A DNA stretch of 64,000 bases, from the NCBI RefSeq assembly GCF_014699055.1, contig NZ_JACXAC010000002.1, positions 186,001 through 250,000 of the forward strand, given 5' to 3'. Positions 25,131-34,207 of the stretch are shown piece by piece. The first letter of the stretch is position 1. Every line of letters starts with the position of its first letter. This DNA is from Hymenobacter armeniacus (GTDB taxonomy: Bacteria; Bacteroidota; Bacteroidia; Cytophagales; Hymenobacteraceae). The notes under the pieces were generated by a model that saw only the letters and a list, made by a program, of their open reading frames with translations, was not told the DNA's origin and did no database searches. Position numbers and translations under genes: made by a program.

Positions 25131-25790
25131 ATGATTCGCATTATTGTAGTGGACGACCATGCCCTGGTGCGCAGCGGCCTACGCGCGGTGCTGGCCGCCC
25201 AGCCGGGCCTGCAGGTGGTGGGCGAAGCCGCGCATGGCCAGGAGTTGCTTGACCGACTCCCCACCACGCCCGCCGACGTGGTGCTGCTCGACCTGAGCAT
25301 GCCCGTGCTCGACGGTGTGGCCACGGCCGAGCGCCTGCGCGTCCGGTTTCCGGGCCTAGCCATCCTCGTTTTGTCCATGCTGGCCCACGAGCACAACGTG
25401 GTGCAGGCTTTTGAAGCCGGCGCCAACGGCTACGTGCTCAAAAACGCCGATACCTCCGAGATTGTGGCGGCCCTGCACGCCGTGGCCGCTGGGCGTCGCT
25501 TTCTCTCCACCGAAATTGGCCTGGCCATGCTCCACAAGGTGACGAGCACCCGGTCCGGGAAACCCGTCGGGGCCATCACCGAGCCCCTTACGGCCCGCGA
25601 ACTGGAAGTGCTGCAGTGCATTGCCGACGGCCTTACCAACGGCGAAATTGCCGACAAGCTCTTCGCCAGCAAGCGCACCGTCGAAACCCACCGCCAGAAC
25701 ATCATCGCCAAAACCCAAACCAAAAACACGGCCGCCCTCATCAAGTTTGCCGCGCAAAATGGGCTGCTGAAGCCCTCGCCCGCAGCGTAA
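25131..25790 (+). CDS. NarL/FixJ-type response regulator
   Basis: The 219-residue protein has a receiver domain (about 1-120) with acidic pair Asp8-Asp9, phospho-acceptor Asp54 (VLLDLSMP) and a conserved lysine in YVLKNADT. A LuxR-type helix-turn-helix follows (about 150-210, LTARELEVLQCIADGLTNGE). It lies 51 bp after the multi-PAS kinase and should be its output, acting as a DNA-binding dimer once phosphorylated. The ATG at 25131 is preferred to a GTG at 25119. A terminator-like hairpin shared with the converging tmRNA lies just downstream. Confidence 0.92.
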   Translation: MIRIIVVDDHALVRSGLRAVLAAQPGLQVVGEAAHGQELLDRLPTTPADVVLLDLSMPVLDGVATAERLRVRFPGLAILVLSMLAHEHNVVQAFEAGANGYVLKNADTSEIVAALHAVAAGRRFLSTEIGLAMLHKVTSTRSGKPVGAITEPLTARELEVLQCIADGLTNGEIADKLFASKRTVETHRQNIIAKTQTKNTAALIKFAAQNGLLKPSPAA

Positions 25791-25803
25791 GCGGGGCCGT
25801 GCC

Positions 25804-25846
25804 AAAAACCGAAAAACCCCGCCTGCTACTCGCAAACGGGGTTTAA
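25804..25846. terminator. Terminator between the regulator gene and tmRNA
   Basis: An 8-bp stem AAACCCCG/CGGGGTTT (25814-25821 with 25837-25844) is followed on the minus strand by two T runs, as expected for the end of the tmRNA transcript. On the plus strand the T run is short. Confidence 0.75.
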
Positions 25847-25848
25847 AG

Positions 25849-26217
25849 TGGAGATGCAGGGATTCGAACCCTGGTCCAGACAAGGAAATTGGCGTGCTTT
25901 CTACGTGCGTATCCAGACTTGAATTTTCGAAGAACCTCAGGCGTCAGTCAGGCCCTTGAGTTTCCCTTAGCTGCAGTGGAGTTTCGCCCCCGCATCACAG
26001 CTCTGCGAAGGCTATTTTCTACTTACGACGCTCCGAACTCCCAGGTGTAGAAACTTACCCAGGCGGAACGATGACGTTACCTAATTCTAAACTAGGCAGC
26101 CATGGCGTACGAATAGTCGCCGGTTGTTTTTCGATAGATTTTTTGACAGGAGAGCTTCCATCAACTCCTGGCACGCTTACCCGCAATTTGCGCAAGCTGT
26201 CAATTCCGGTCATCCCC
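25849..26217 (-). ncRNA. ssrA: tmRNA (transfer-messenger RNA)
   Basis: Read on the minus strand, the RNA starts GGGGATGACCGGAATTGACA and ends in a T arm (GGTTCGAATCCC) plus the stem CATCTCC and an unpaired A. The first seven and last seven bases pair with one G-U. CCA is not encoded. The length of about 369 nt fits one-piece tmRNAs of Bacteroidota. The resume frame at 26092-26121 encodes GDYSYAMAA and a TAG stop, close to tags of related bacteria (for example GEESYAMAA). tmRNA rescues stalled ribosomes together with SmpB and marks the product for proteolysis. It is encoded opposite to the regulator gene. Confidence 0.96.
26092..26121 (-). other. tmRNA tag-encoding segment
   Basis: Nine codons followed by TAG encode GDYSYAMAA when read on the minus strand. 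The two terminal alanines are the degron recognised by ClpXP-type proteases. The resume codon is taken as GGC at 26121-26119 by comparison with other Bacteroidota tags. Confidence 0.85.
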
Positions 26218-26311
26218 AAATGGTAAAGAACGAGTTCCGCCGCAGCGGGCCGCGAAGGTACGCGGTTATGCGAGAAACGCCAGGGGAGGCGGGAAGGTTT
26301 CCTTGTCACGC

Positions 26312-26452
26312 CTGTCATCCTGAGCGCAGCGAAGGACCTTATCACGGCTGAACGATGCGCAGTAACCCGTCTGTTCTCTATAAAACAGGGTTTGATTTCT
26401 ACTGCAAACTGTGCCAGCGTGATAAGGTCCATCGCTGCGCGCAGGATGACAG
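26312..26452. repeat. Dispersed intergenic palindrome, copy 3 (long, variant core)
   Basis: Arms 26312-26346 and 26418-26452 are 35 bp with two mismatches around a 71-bp centre. The core reads TCATCCTGAGCGCAGCGAAGG, a variant also found at 45323. It fills most of the 293-bp gap between tmRNA and dnaX. Confidence 0.88.
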
Positions 26453-26490
26453 ACGGGGCCAAACCGCTTCCAAAGCCGCCCATTTCTGGG

Positions 26491-26498
26491 TAACTTTG
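26491..26498 (+). promoter_or_regulatory. -7 box of the dnaX promoter
   Basis: TAACTTTG matches the Bacteroidota -7 consensus TAnnTTTG and lies 12 bp before the dnaX ATG, implying a very short leader. No clear -33 TTG is found at the usual distance. Confidence 0.6.
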
Positions 26499-26510
26499 TA
26501 GACAGAACTT

Positions 26511-28613
26511 ATGGATAATTTCGTCGTTTCGGCCCGCAAGTACCGTCCTTCCACGTTTCGCAGCGTGGTGGGGCAGCAGCACGTCACCACCACGCTGCAG
26601 AATGCCATTCAGAGCCAGCACCTGGCCCAGGCGTTCCTGTTTTGCGGCCCGCGGGGCGTGGGCAAAACCACCTGCGCCCGTATCCTGGCCAAGACGATAA
26701 ACTGCACCAACCTCACGGCCGAAACCGAAGCCTGCGGCACCTGCGCCTCCTGCGTGGCCTTTCAGGAAAACGCCTCCTTCAACGTGCACGAGCTCGATGC
26801 GGCGTCCAATAACTCGGTGGAGGACATCCGCTCGTTGGTGGAGCAAGTGCGCTACGCCCCGCAGGCCGGCAAGTACAAAATATACATCATCGACGAGGTG
26901 CACATGCTCTCAAACGCGGCCTTCAACGCCTTTCTGAAGACGCTGGAGGAGCCGCCGAGCTACGCCATTTTCATCCTCGCCACTACCGAGCGCCACAAGA
27001 TTATTCCCACCATTCTGTCGCGCTGCCAGATTTTCGATTTCAGCCGCATTCGCGTCGAGGACATGCGCGGGCACCTGCGCTACGTGGCCACCCAGGAAGG
27101 CGTATCGGCCGAAGACGACGCCCTGCACCTGCTGGCCCAGAAGGCCGACGGCGGCCTGCGCGACGCGCTGTCAATGTTCGACCAGATGGTGACTTTCGGC
27201 GGCAACAACCTCACTTACAAAGAGGTGGTGCAAAACCTGCACATCCTCGATTACGACTACTACTTCCGCCTCGTCGACAGCCTGCTCACCGAAAACCTGT
27301 CGGCCGCCCTGCTGCTGCTCGATGAGGTGATGCAGAACGGCTTCGACCTGCACAACTTCGTGGTGGGCACCGCCGAGCACCTGCGCGGCCTGCTGGTGTG
27401 CAAAGACGCCGTGACCGTGCAGCTGCTGGAAGTGTCCGAAGGCATCCGGCTGAAGTACGTGCAGCAGGCGCAGGCCGCGCCGCTGGCCTTTCTGCTCTCG
27501 GCCCTCAACCTCATCAGCCAGTGCGACCGGGAGTTTAAGCAGGCCAAAAACCAGCGCCTGCACGTCGAGCTAGCCCTCATGAAACTGGCCTACCTCAACG
27601 GAGCCGTGCAGTTTGTGCGCGAGCTGTCCCCCGCCAACCAAAAGTCATCGTCAGATAACGGCGAGGCTAAAAAAAAAACTAGTGGCCTGAACGATGGGGG
27701 AGACGTTGCCCCGATGGCTCCGGCTAGCAACGGCTACGCGCAGCCCGCGCCGCAAGCCCCGCCAGTTTCGGCCGCCCCGGCGCCCACGGCTTCTTACGCC
27801 GCGCCGGCGGCCTACGCCACCGAGTCGGTGCCCGCGCCCTATGCCGCGGCTCCGCGCCCGGCGGCGCCCGCGCCATTGCCCATGCCCGCCGGGGCGCCCG
27901 TAGCCACCGGCCCGGCCCCCGCCGACGGCCCTGAGCCGCTGCCCGTCGAAAACGGAGTGGAGGAACTGCACGACACGCCCAGCATCGAGGACGAGCCCGC
28001 GGCCGCCATCACCGAGCGCCACCAGATGCGCGACACGCTGCCGCACGTTGAAATCGGCGTGCCCAGCTTTGAAGGGGTAGAGCCCGCGCCGCGCCCCACG
28101 CCCCAGGCCGCCTTCGCCAAAATTCCCAGCTTGGCCAGCAAAATTCCGAGTCTGAAGGACCTGAGTAGCCGCAACGCTGCCGCCGCCAGCCAGGCCGCCA
28201 AAGATGCGGCGGCCTTGGCTGAGCCCCAGCACAGCGGGCCCGTTGCCGCCACCGACCCCGCCGTGCTGCAACGCGTGTGGAAGGAACTGGCCGAGGAGCG
28301 GAAGGCCCAGGACCGCATGAGCGAGTTCTGGGTGCTGAACCGGCCCGTGGTGGCCGACGCCGAGCACAGCATCGAGCTGGCCGTCGACAACCCCATTCAG
28401 GTTGACCAGTTCAACGAAATGCGGGTAGAATTCCTGGCCGAGCTGCGCCGCCGCACCGGCAACCCGCGCCTCAACGTGCTGCCCGTGGTAAACACGGCCG
28501 CGCCCACGGCCCGCAAGCTCTACACGGCGTCGGACAAGTTTGAGTACCTGGCCGAGCGGTTTCCGGCCTTGCGCGAGGCCAAGCAACGTCTGGGCCTGGA
28601 AGCCGACTTTTAA
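26511..28613 (+). CDS. dnaX: DNA polymerase III subunit gamma/tau
   Basis: The 700-residue clamp-loader ATPase shows Walker A GPRGVGKTT near residue 45, four zinc-binding cysteines near 64-82, Walker B IIDEVHMLS near 127 and the sensor TILSRCQIF near 170. Domains I-III end about residue 380. A Pro/Ala-rich linker (390-540) and a C-terminal tau domain follow. Codons 387-389 (KKK) lie within a run of ten A residues at 27669-27678, exactly at the junction. Loss or gain of one A, or ribosomal slippage, would end the protein within three to six codons, giving a gamma-like form of about 390 residues. Confidence 0.95.
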   Translation: MDNFVVSARKYRPSTFRSVVGQQHVTTTLQNAIQSQHLAQAFLFCGPRGVGKTTCARILAKTINCTNLTAETEACGTCASCVAFQENASFNVHELDAASNNSVEDIRSLVEQVRYAPQAGKYKIYIIDEVHMLSNAAFNAFLKTLEEPPSYAIFILATTERHKIIPTILSRCQIFDFSRIRVEDMRGHLRYVATQEGVSAEDDALHLLAQKADGGLRDALSMFDQMVTFGGNNLTYKEVVQNLHILDYDYYFRLVDSLLTENLSAALLLLDEVMQNGFDLHNFVVGTAEHLRGLLVCKDAVTVQLLEVSEGIRLKYVQQAQAAPLAFLLSALNLISQCDREFKQAKNQRLHVELALMKLAYLNGAVQFVRELSPANQKSSSDNGEAKKKTSGLNDGGDVAPMAPASNGYAQPAPQAPPVSAAPAPTASYAAPAAYATESVPAPYAAAPRPAAPAPLPMPAGAPVATGPAPADGPEPLPVENGVEELHDTPSIEDEPAAAITERHQMRDTLPHVEIGVPSFEGVEPAPRPTPQAAFAKIPSLASKIPSLKDLSSRNAAAASQAAKDAAALAEPQHSGPVAATDPAVLQRVWKELAEERKAQDRMSEFWVLNRPVVADAEHSIELAVDNPIQVDQFNEMRVEFLAELRRRTGNPRLNVLPVVNTAAPTARKLYTASDKFEYLAERFPALREAKQRLGLEADF
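27669..27678 (+). promoter_or_regulatory. Candidate slippage site (A10) for making the gamma form of DnaX
   Basis: Ten consecutive A residues are read AAA AAA AAA A in the main frame. One extra A gives KKKN then TAG. One A fewer gives KKKLVA then TGA. A -1 ribosomal shift is equivalent to one extra A. Confidence 0.6.
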
Positions 28614-28775
28614 CGCAGCCTGAGCGGTAGAGACAGCACTTCTGGAGCGCATTGTAGCTTCCGGCGGGGCCATTCTGGGCGTTGTTTTTCCGCAAACGTT
28701 TGGGGAGAATTGCCTTGCGCAGACTGCGCCGGGGTTTTGGCCGGAATAATCTGCCAAGATAAGACGAAAATTCGT

Positions 28776-28806
28776 TTTGTATTCCCCTATCAGCCAGCTA
28801 CCTTTG
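28776..28806 (+). promoter_or_regulatory. Promoter of the M16 peptidase gene
   Basis: A -33 TTTG (28776-28779) and a -7 TACCTTTG (28799-28806) are separated by 19 bp, an excellent match to the Bacteroidota consensus. It also shows that a TTG at 28777 cannot be the start codon. Confidence 0.75.
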
Positions 28807-28842
28807 TTTTTTGAATCCCCCAGGTACCCGCTTACGTCTTTC

Positions 28843-31800
28843 GTGAAAAACAACTTTTTGCTGCTGATTCCTGCCCTGGCAGCGCTGGGTCTTGCTACGC
28901 AGTGCCAATCAAGCAAGCCAGTTACGACCGCGCCGGTTGCTACTGCTGCGCCTGCTTCCACCCCGGTCGCCCCCAAAGAATACCGCTACGAATCGGTGCC
29001 CGGCGACCCGCTGGGCGTGCGCATCTACCACCTCGATAACGGCCTGACGGTATACCTTTCCGACTACAAAGACGCCCCGCGCATTCAGACCTACCTGGCC
29101 GTGCGCGCCGGCTCTAAAAACGACCCGGCCACCGCCACCGGCCTCGCGCACTACCTCGAGCACATGGTGTTCAAGGGCACTTCGCAGCTGGGCACGCAGG
29201 ACTGGGCCAAGGAAAAAGTCGAGCTCGAAAAGATTGAGGCGCTGTATGAGGTATACCGCGGCCAGCGCAACGACCCCGCCGCCCGCAAGCGCACCTACCA
29301 CCAGATTGACTCGATTTCGGGCGTGGCCGCCAAATACGCCGTGCCGAATGAGTACGACAAGGTGATGGGCGCCATCGGCGCGAAAGGCTCCAACGCCCAC
29401 ACCTCGAACGAGGAAACGGTGTACCAGGAAGACATTCCCAGTAACCAGCTGGAGAAGTGGGCCGCCATTCAGGCCGAGCGCCTGCGCGAGATGGTGCCGC
29501 GCCTGTTTCACACCGAGCTGGAGGCCGTGTACGAGGAGAAAAACCGCGGGCTTGACTCCGACTTCAACAAGGAGTTTGAGGCGCTGAACGGCGCGCTCTA
29601 CCCCACGCACCCCTACGGCACGCAGACGACCATCGGCACGATTGAGCACCTGCAAAACCCGTCCATCACGGAGATTAAGAAGTATTTCGGCCAGTACTAC
29701 GTGCCCAATAACGTGGCGCTGTGCCTGAGCGGTGACCTGGATTTTGACCAGACCATTCGGCTGATTGATAAATATTTCGGCGCCATGCCGAGCAAGCCGG
29801 TTCCGGCCTTCAATGCACCGGTAGAAGCGCCCATTACGGCGCCCATCACCAAGGAAGTGCTGGGCCCGCAGTCGGAGAACGTGATGCTGGGCTTCCGCCT
29901 GCCGGGCAAGGCCACGAAGGACGGCGTGCGTCTGCGCATGCTCGACAAAATATTGACCAATGGCCAGGCCGGCCTCATCGACCTCGACCTGAACCAGCAG
30001 CAGAAAGTGCTGCAAGCCGCCTCGTTCACCGACCTGAACGACGACTATTCCACGCACGTCATTTACGGCACGCCGCGCCAGGGGCAGAAGCTGGAGGACG
30101 TGAAGGCGCTGCTGCTGGGCGAGCTGGCCAAGGTGAAAGCCGGCAACTTTCCTGATTGGCTGATTCCGGCCATCATCAACAACGAAAAGCTGGAGCGCAC
30201 CAAGAGCTACGAAAGCAACGAGGCCCGCGCCAGCGCCATGTACGAGGCCTTTATCGAGCGCATCGGCTGGAAAGACTACCTGCAGCAGCAGGAAGATTTC
30301 GGCAAGCTCACCAAGGCCGACATCGTGAAGTTTGCCAACGACCAGTACGGCCAGAACTACGTGACCGTGTTCAAGCGTACCGGCACCGACCCCAACAAGG
30401 TGAAGGTGGTGAAGCCCGCCATCACGCCCGTGCCGGCCAACCGCGACGCGGCCTCGGCCTACTACAAGCAGCTCACGGCCCTGCCGAGCACCGAGCTGAC
30501 TCCCGTGTTCGTCGACTACAAAAAGGACATTCAGGAAACCGAAATCAAGCCCGGCCTGCCGCTGTACTACACGCACAACGCTGAGAACGGCCTGTTCAAT
30601 CTGTACTACGTGTTCGACCTGGGCAACAACCAGGACCCGCGCTGGAGCTTGGCCGCCGACTACCTGCAATACCTCGGCGCCGGCCAGTACTCGGCCGCGC
30701 AGCTGCAGCAGGAGTTCTACAAGCTGGGCTGCTCGTTTAGCGTGAACAGCGGCGCCGACCGCACCTTCGTCACCCTCAACGGCCTCGACGCCAACCTGGA
30801 GCCTGCGCTGAAGCTGTTTGAGCAGCTGCTGCACGCGCCCAAGCCCGATGCCGCTGCCCTCAAAAACATGGTGGCCGGCATCCTCAAGCAGCGCCAGGAT
30901 GCCAAGCTCGAAAAGCGCGTGATTCTGAATCAGGCGATGGTGAACTACGTGAAGTACGGCCCGAAAAATCCCTTCACCAACATCCTGAGCGAGAAAGAGC
31001 TGAAGGCGCTGAAGCCGGAGCAGCTCACGAGTCTGGTGCAGAAGCTGACCTCATATCAGCATCGGGTGCTGTACTATGGGCCGCGGGCTTTTCAAGGTAT
31101 TAAAGAACTCAGCGGTCATTTAAAGCCTGGTACGAACGAACTCACTCCCATTCCGAAGCATGACATTCGGAGCGTCGTTCTGGCCGAGCATAAAACCCCC
31201 GCCAAGCTCCTGCCTGCCCCGGCGGCCAAGGACTTCGCCGAGCAGCCCCTGAAGGACAAAAAGGTCTATTGGGTGGATTACAACATGGTGCAGGCCGAAA
31301 TCCTGTTCCTGACCAAGGGCGACCTGTACAGCAAGGACCTGGCGCCCACGGTGGCGCTCTACAACGAGTATTTCGGCGGCGGCATGGGCAGCATCGTGTT
31401 TCAGGATTTGCGCGAGAGCAAGGCGCTGGCCTACTCGGCCTACTCCGGCTACTCGAACGCCGACAAGCTGGGCCGCTCCAACTACAACCTGAGCTACATC
31501 GGCACCCAGAGCGACAAGCTGCCCGAGGCCATGGCCGGCATGGAGGCGTTGCTCACCGACATGCCCGTGGCCGAAGCCAACCTCGAAATCGCCAAAAACG
31601 CCATCCGCAACAGCATCAGCACCGAGCGCATCACCAAGGGCAACATACTGATGAGCTACGAGCGCGCCAAGCGCCTCGGCCTCGACTACGACCTGCGCCG
31701 CGACGTGTACGCCAGCACCCAGAAAATGACTTTCGGCGAATTGCAGAAGTTTCAGCAGGCCAAGATTAAAGGACAAAACCAAGTCATCCTTGTTATTGGC

Positions 31801-31884
31801 TCCAAAGACCGGCTGAATTTCAAGGAGCTGGCCAAGTACGGCCAGGTGCAGCAGCTCACGCTGAAGGAGATTTTCGGTTACTAA
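28843..31884 (+). CDS. M16 family zinc peptidase, two-module lipoprotein
   Basis: The protein of 1013 residues starts at the GTG at 28843, because the promoter boxes lie at 28776-28806. It has a lipoprotein-like signal with a Cys near residue 21 (LATQC). The catalytic inverted zinc motif H-x-x-E-H is at His103-His107 (LAHYLEHMVFKG), with the third ligand expected in AVYEEKN near residue 230. The second M16 half (about 560-1000) lacks the zinc motif, as in pitrilysin-type proteins where it helps to close the substrate chamber. It should degrade peptides in the periplasm or at the cell surface. It stands alone. Confidence 0.92.
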   Translation: MKNNFLLLIPALAALGLATQCQSSKPVTTAPVATAAPASTPVAPKEYRYESVPGDPLGVRIYHLDNGLTVYLSDYKDAPRIQTYLAVRAGSKNDPATATGLAHYLEHMVFKGTSQLGTQDWAKEKVELEKIEALYEVYRGQRNDPAARKRTYHQIDSISGVAAKYAVPNEYDKVMGAIGAKGSNAHTSNEETVYQEDIPSNQLEKWAAIQAERLREMVPRLFHTELEAVYEEKNRGLDSDFNKEFEALNGALYPTHPYGTQTTIGTIEHLQNPSITEIKKYFGQYYVPNNVALCLSGDLDFDQTIRLIDKYFGAMPSKPVPAFNAPVEAPITAPITKEVLGPQSENVMLGFRLPGKATKDGVRLRMLDKILTNGQAGLIDLDLNQQQKVLQAASFTDLNDDYSTHVIYGTPRQGQKLEDVKALLLGELAKVKAGNFPDWLIPAIINNEKLERTKSYESNEARASAMYEAFIERIGWKDYLQQQEDFGKLTKADIVKFANDQYGQNYVTVFKRTGTDPNKVKVVKPAITPVPANRDAASAYYKQLTALPSTELTPVFVDYKKDIQETEIKPGLPLYYTHNAENGLFNLYYVFDLGNNQDPRWSLAADYLQYLGAGQYSAAQLQQEFYKLGCSFSVNSGADRTFVTLNGLDANLEPALKLFEQLLHAPKPDAAALKNMVAGILKQRQDAKLEKRVILNQAMVNYVKYGPKNPFTNILSEKELKALKPEQLTSLVQKLTSYQHRVLYYGPRAFQGIKELSGHLKPGTNELTPIPKHDIRSVVLAEHKTPAKLLPAPAAKDFAEQPLKDKKVYWVDYNMVQAEILFLTKGDLYSKDLAPTVALYNEYFGGGMGSIVFQDLRESKALAYSAYSGYSNADKLGRSNYNLSYIGTQSDKLPEAMAGMEALLTDMPVAEANLEIAKNAIRNSISTERITKGNILMSYERAKRLGLDYDLRRDVYASTQKMTFGELQKFQQAKIKGQNQVILVIGSKDRLNFKELAKYGQVQQLTLKEIFGY

Positions 31885-32015
31885 CACCCAGTTGTCAGTT
31901 GTTGGTTGTCAGTTGTCAGGCTGATGGCCACGGGGCCCCCACAGCCCGGCAATCGACGACTTCTACCACCAAAACCTGACGACGGACAACTAACAACTGA
32001 CAACAAATTACCCAC

Positions 32016-33281
32016 ATGGCAGAGCAAAAAATCACCATTAAAAACGGCAAGCTGACGGTTCCGGACAAACCCACCATTCCCTTCATCGAGGGCGACGGTA
32101 CGGGTCCGGACATCTGGCGCGCCTCCAAGCTGGTGTTCGACGCCGCAGTGGAAAAAGCCTACGGCGGCAAAAAGCAGCTGGTGTGGAAAGAAGTGCTGGC
32201 CGGGGAGAAAGCGTACAAGCAAACCAACAACTGGCTGCCCAACGAAACCCTCGACGCTTTCCGCGACTACCTCGTGGGCATCAAAGGCCCCCTGACCACG
32301 CCCGTGGGCGGCGGCATCCGCTCGCTGAACGTGGCCCTGCGCCAAGAGCTCGACCTGTATGCCTGCGTGCGCCCCGTGCGCTACTACGACGGCGTGCCCT
32401 CGCCGGTGCGCCACCCGGAGCTGACCGACATGGTCATCTTCCGCGAAAACACCGAAGACATCTACGCTGGCATCGAGTACATGAACGGCACGCCCCAGGC
32501 CCAGAAAATGCTGGAATTCCTGGTGGACGAGATGGGCGTGAAGAAGATTCGCTTCCCCGAAACGTCCTCGTTCGGCATCAAGCCGGTGAGCAAGGAAGGC
32601 ACCGAGCGCCTCGTGCGCGCCGCCATTAAGTACGCCCTCGATAACAAGCTGCCCAGCGTGACGCTGGTGCACAAGGGCAACATCATGAAGTTCACCGAGG
32701 GCGCCTTCAAGACCTGGGGCTACGAGCTGGCCGAGAAAGAATTCGGCGCCAAGGTGTTTACCTGGGCCCAGTACGATAAAATCGTGGCCAAGCAGGGCGT
32801 GCAGGTAGCCGATGCCCTGCAGAAGCAAGCCCAGGAGCAGGGCAAGCTCATCATCAAGGACAGCATCGCCGATGCTTTCCTGCAGCAGATTCTGCTGCGC
32901 CCCGCCGAGTACTCGGTAGTGGCCACCCTGAACCTGAACGGCGACTACATCTCCGACGCGCTGGCCGCCATCGTGGGCGGCATCGGCATCGCGCCGGGCG
33001 CCAACATCAACTACCTCACCGGCCACGCCATCTTCGAAGCCACCCACGGCACGGCGCCCAAGTACGCCAACCAAGACAAGGTGAATCCCGGCTCGGTTAT
33101 CCTCTCGGGCGTGATGATGCTCGACTACATGGGCTGGAAAGAAGCCGCTGCCCTCATCAACAAAGGCCTCGAAGCCGCCATCGCCAGCAAGCGCGTGACC
33201 TATGATTTCGAACGCCAGATGGAAGGCGCCACGCTGTTGAAAACGAGCGAATTCGCCCAGGAGATTATCAAGAATATGTAG
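32016..33281 (+). CDS. icd: NADP-dependent isocitrate dehydrogenase
   Basis: The 421-residue enzyme converts isocitrate and NADP to 2-oxoglutarate, CO2 and NADPH in the TCA cycle. [12 protein letters not shown] near residue 95 carries the substrate-binding serine. [24 protein letters not shown] and [18 protein letters not shown] show the other active-site blocks, and the KY pair marks NADP preference as in E. coli Icd. Length and start fit the E. coli-type family. It is followed by a strong terminator, so it is probably transcribed alone. A short direct and inverted repeat of TTGTCAGTTG lies just upstream. Confidence 0.97.
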   Translation: MAEQKITIKNGKLTVPDKPTIPFIEGDGTGPDIWRASKLVFDAAVEKAYGGKKQLVWKEVLAGEKAYKQTNNWLPNETLDAFRDYLVGIKGPLTTPVGGGIRSLNVALRQELDLYACVRPVRYYDGVPSPVRHPELTDMVIFRENTEDIYAGIEYMNGTPQAQKMLEFLVDEMGVKKIRFPETSSFGIKPVSKEGTERLVRAAIKYALDNKLPSVTLVHKGNIMKFTEGAFKTWGYELAEKEFGAKVFTWAQYDKIVAKQGVQVADALQKQAQEQGKLIIKDSIADAFLQQILLRPAEYSVVATLNLNGDYISDALAAIVGGIGIAPGANINYLTGHAIFEATHGTAPKYANQDKVNPGSVILSGVMMLDYMGWKEAAALINKGLEAAIASKRVTYDFERQMEGATLLKTSEFAQEIIKNM

Positions 33282-33310
33282 TAGCTTGGCTGCTGCCTAA
33301 GCACCAACAG

Positions 33311-33349
33311 AAACCCCCGCGTCGGCTGCAAGGCTGGCGCGGGGGTTTT
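33311..33349 (+). terminator. Terminator after icd
   Basis: A 10-bp stem (33311-33320 with 33339-33348) of AACCCCCGC type is followed by T residues. Confidence 0.87.
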
Positions 33350-33362
33350 GGTTTAAACTGTA

Positions 33363-33755
33363 ATGAGTAGAACAGCGAAAATAATTCTCTGCAACATCGC
33401 GGGGCTTATGGCACTATGCTTTCTCTTGAAGCAGCGACAGCAGGAGGTAAGTTTTCCGCCTTTAATCAGCGGGAGAGACTATTTGGAACTAAAGATTGCG
33501 GGCGTAATAGATACCATATACAAATACGATAAAGGCACTCCGATTCTTCTGGTTATAGGCAAGAGACTATATCCTAGAATTCCAATTGCATGTAAACAGT
33601 ACTTAAGAAAAGGGGATTCGATAGTTAAACAACAAGATGAGCTGTATGTGAAAACATTCCGTGACAGTGGCGCTTTCGTTCAGCGCATGTCGTGGGGATA
33701 TGGCGACAGCGCCTCTGCCGTTGGTTTTATTTCAGAGAGAATGATTAGGAAATAA
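33363..33755 (+). CDS. Small membrane-anchored protein of unknown function
   Basis: The 130-residue protein has an N-terminal hydrophobic helix (about 7-22, IILCNIAGLMALCFLL) that may be a signal anchor. A globular part of about 95 residues with mixed strands follows. It shows none of the repeat patterns seen in neighbouring secreted proteins. The gene is visibly lower in G+C than its neighbours and uses many A- or T-ending codons, which hints at recent acquisition. It begins the accessory patch that runs to about 34850. No family was recognised. Confidence 0.65.
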   Translation: MSRTAKIILCNIAGLMALCFLLKQRQQEVSFPPLISGRDYLELKIAGVIDTIYKYDKGTPILLVIGKRLYPRIPIACKQYLRKGDSIVKQQDELYVKTFRDSGAFVQRMSWGYGDSASAVGFISERMIRK

Positions 33756-33901
33756 TACGCTGGATTCTCAAAATTACTGGCATACGCGCAGCACATTAGC
33801 AATGAGGTTATGGGTTGGAGCTTGATAGCAAGTATCAGTCGCAACCCCCGGCACTTTCGCCGCCCGAAGCATAGTGTAGAAAAACCTGTTTCCTGCTCTC
33901 A

Positions 33902-34195
33902 ATGGTCATCATCAAGCTCCAGCCACTCCGGGATTTCATCGCTGCTTATCCGGATGCGCGGGCCAGCCTAAGCCAGTGGATAACCACAGTTGAGCAAGCT
34001 GATTGGGGAACGCCGAACGAATTAAAATCCGTTTACCCCAATGCGTCCCTGGTGGCCAACGACCGGGTCGTATTCAACATCAGCGGCAACAGATACCGCT
34101 TGGTTGTTCTGATTATCTACCGAGTCAGAACGGTTTTTATCCGGTTTATCGGCCCGCACAGCGCCTACGACCAGCTTGATGTTGCCACCGTTTAA
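33902..34195 (+). CDS. higB: HigB-type toxin, mRNA interferase family
   Basis: The 97-residue protein matches the HigB_toxin (RelE-like) pattern across its length, with NASLVANDRVVFNISGNRYR as the core and a C-terminal IGPHSAYDQLDV. Such toxins cleave ribosome-bound mRNA and are neutralised by a cognate antitoxin encoded next door. The gene for an antitoxin-like protein starts 13 bp downstream. The organisation toxin first, antitoxin second is typical of higBA. The start at 33902 gives the full conserved fold. Confidence 0.88.
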   Translation: MVIIKLQPLRDFIAAYPDARASLSQWITTVEQADWGTPNELKSVYPNASLVANDRVVFNISGNRYRLVVLIIYRVRTVFIRFIGPHSAYDQLDVATV

Positions 34196-34207
34196 GTATA
34201 TTTCATT

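Noticed and set aside
25849..25880. A lone tRNA T arm at 25850-25880
   Set aside because: There is no anticodon arm. The arm is the 3' end of tmRNA, which starts at 26217 and has a tag frame.
28909..30834. 641-residue open frame opposite the M16 peptidase
   Set aside because: Shadow of a clear peptidase with an H-x-x-E-H motif; the antisense translation has no recognisable domain.
31885..32015. TTGTCAGTTG repeats ahead of icd as an operator
   Set aside because: The repeats are short and irregular, and no regulator gene is near. They are too weak to call.
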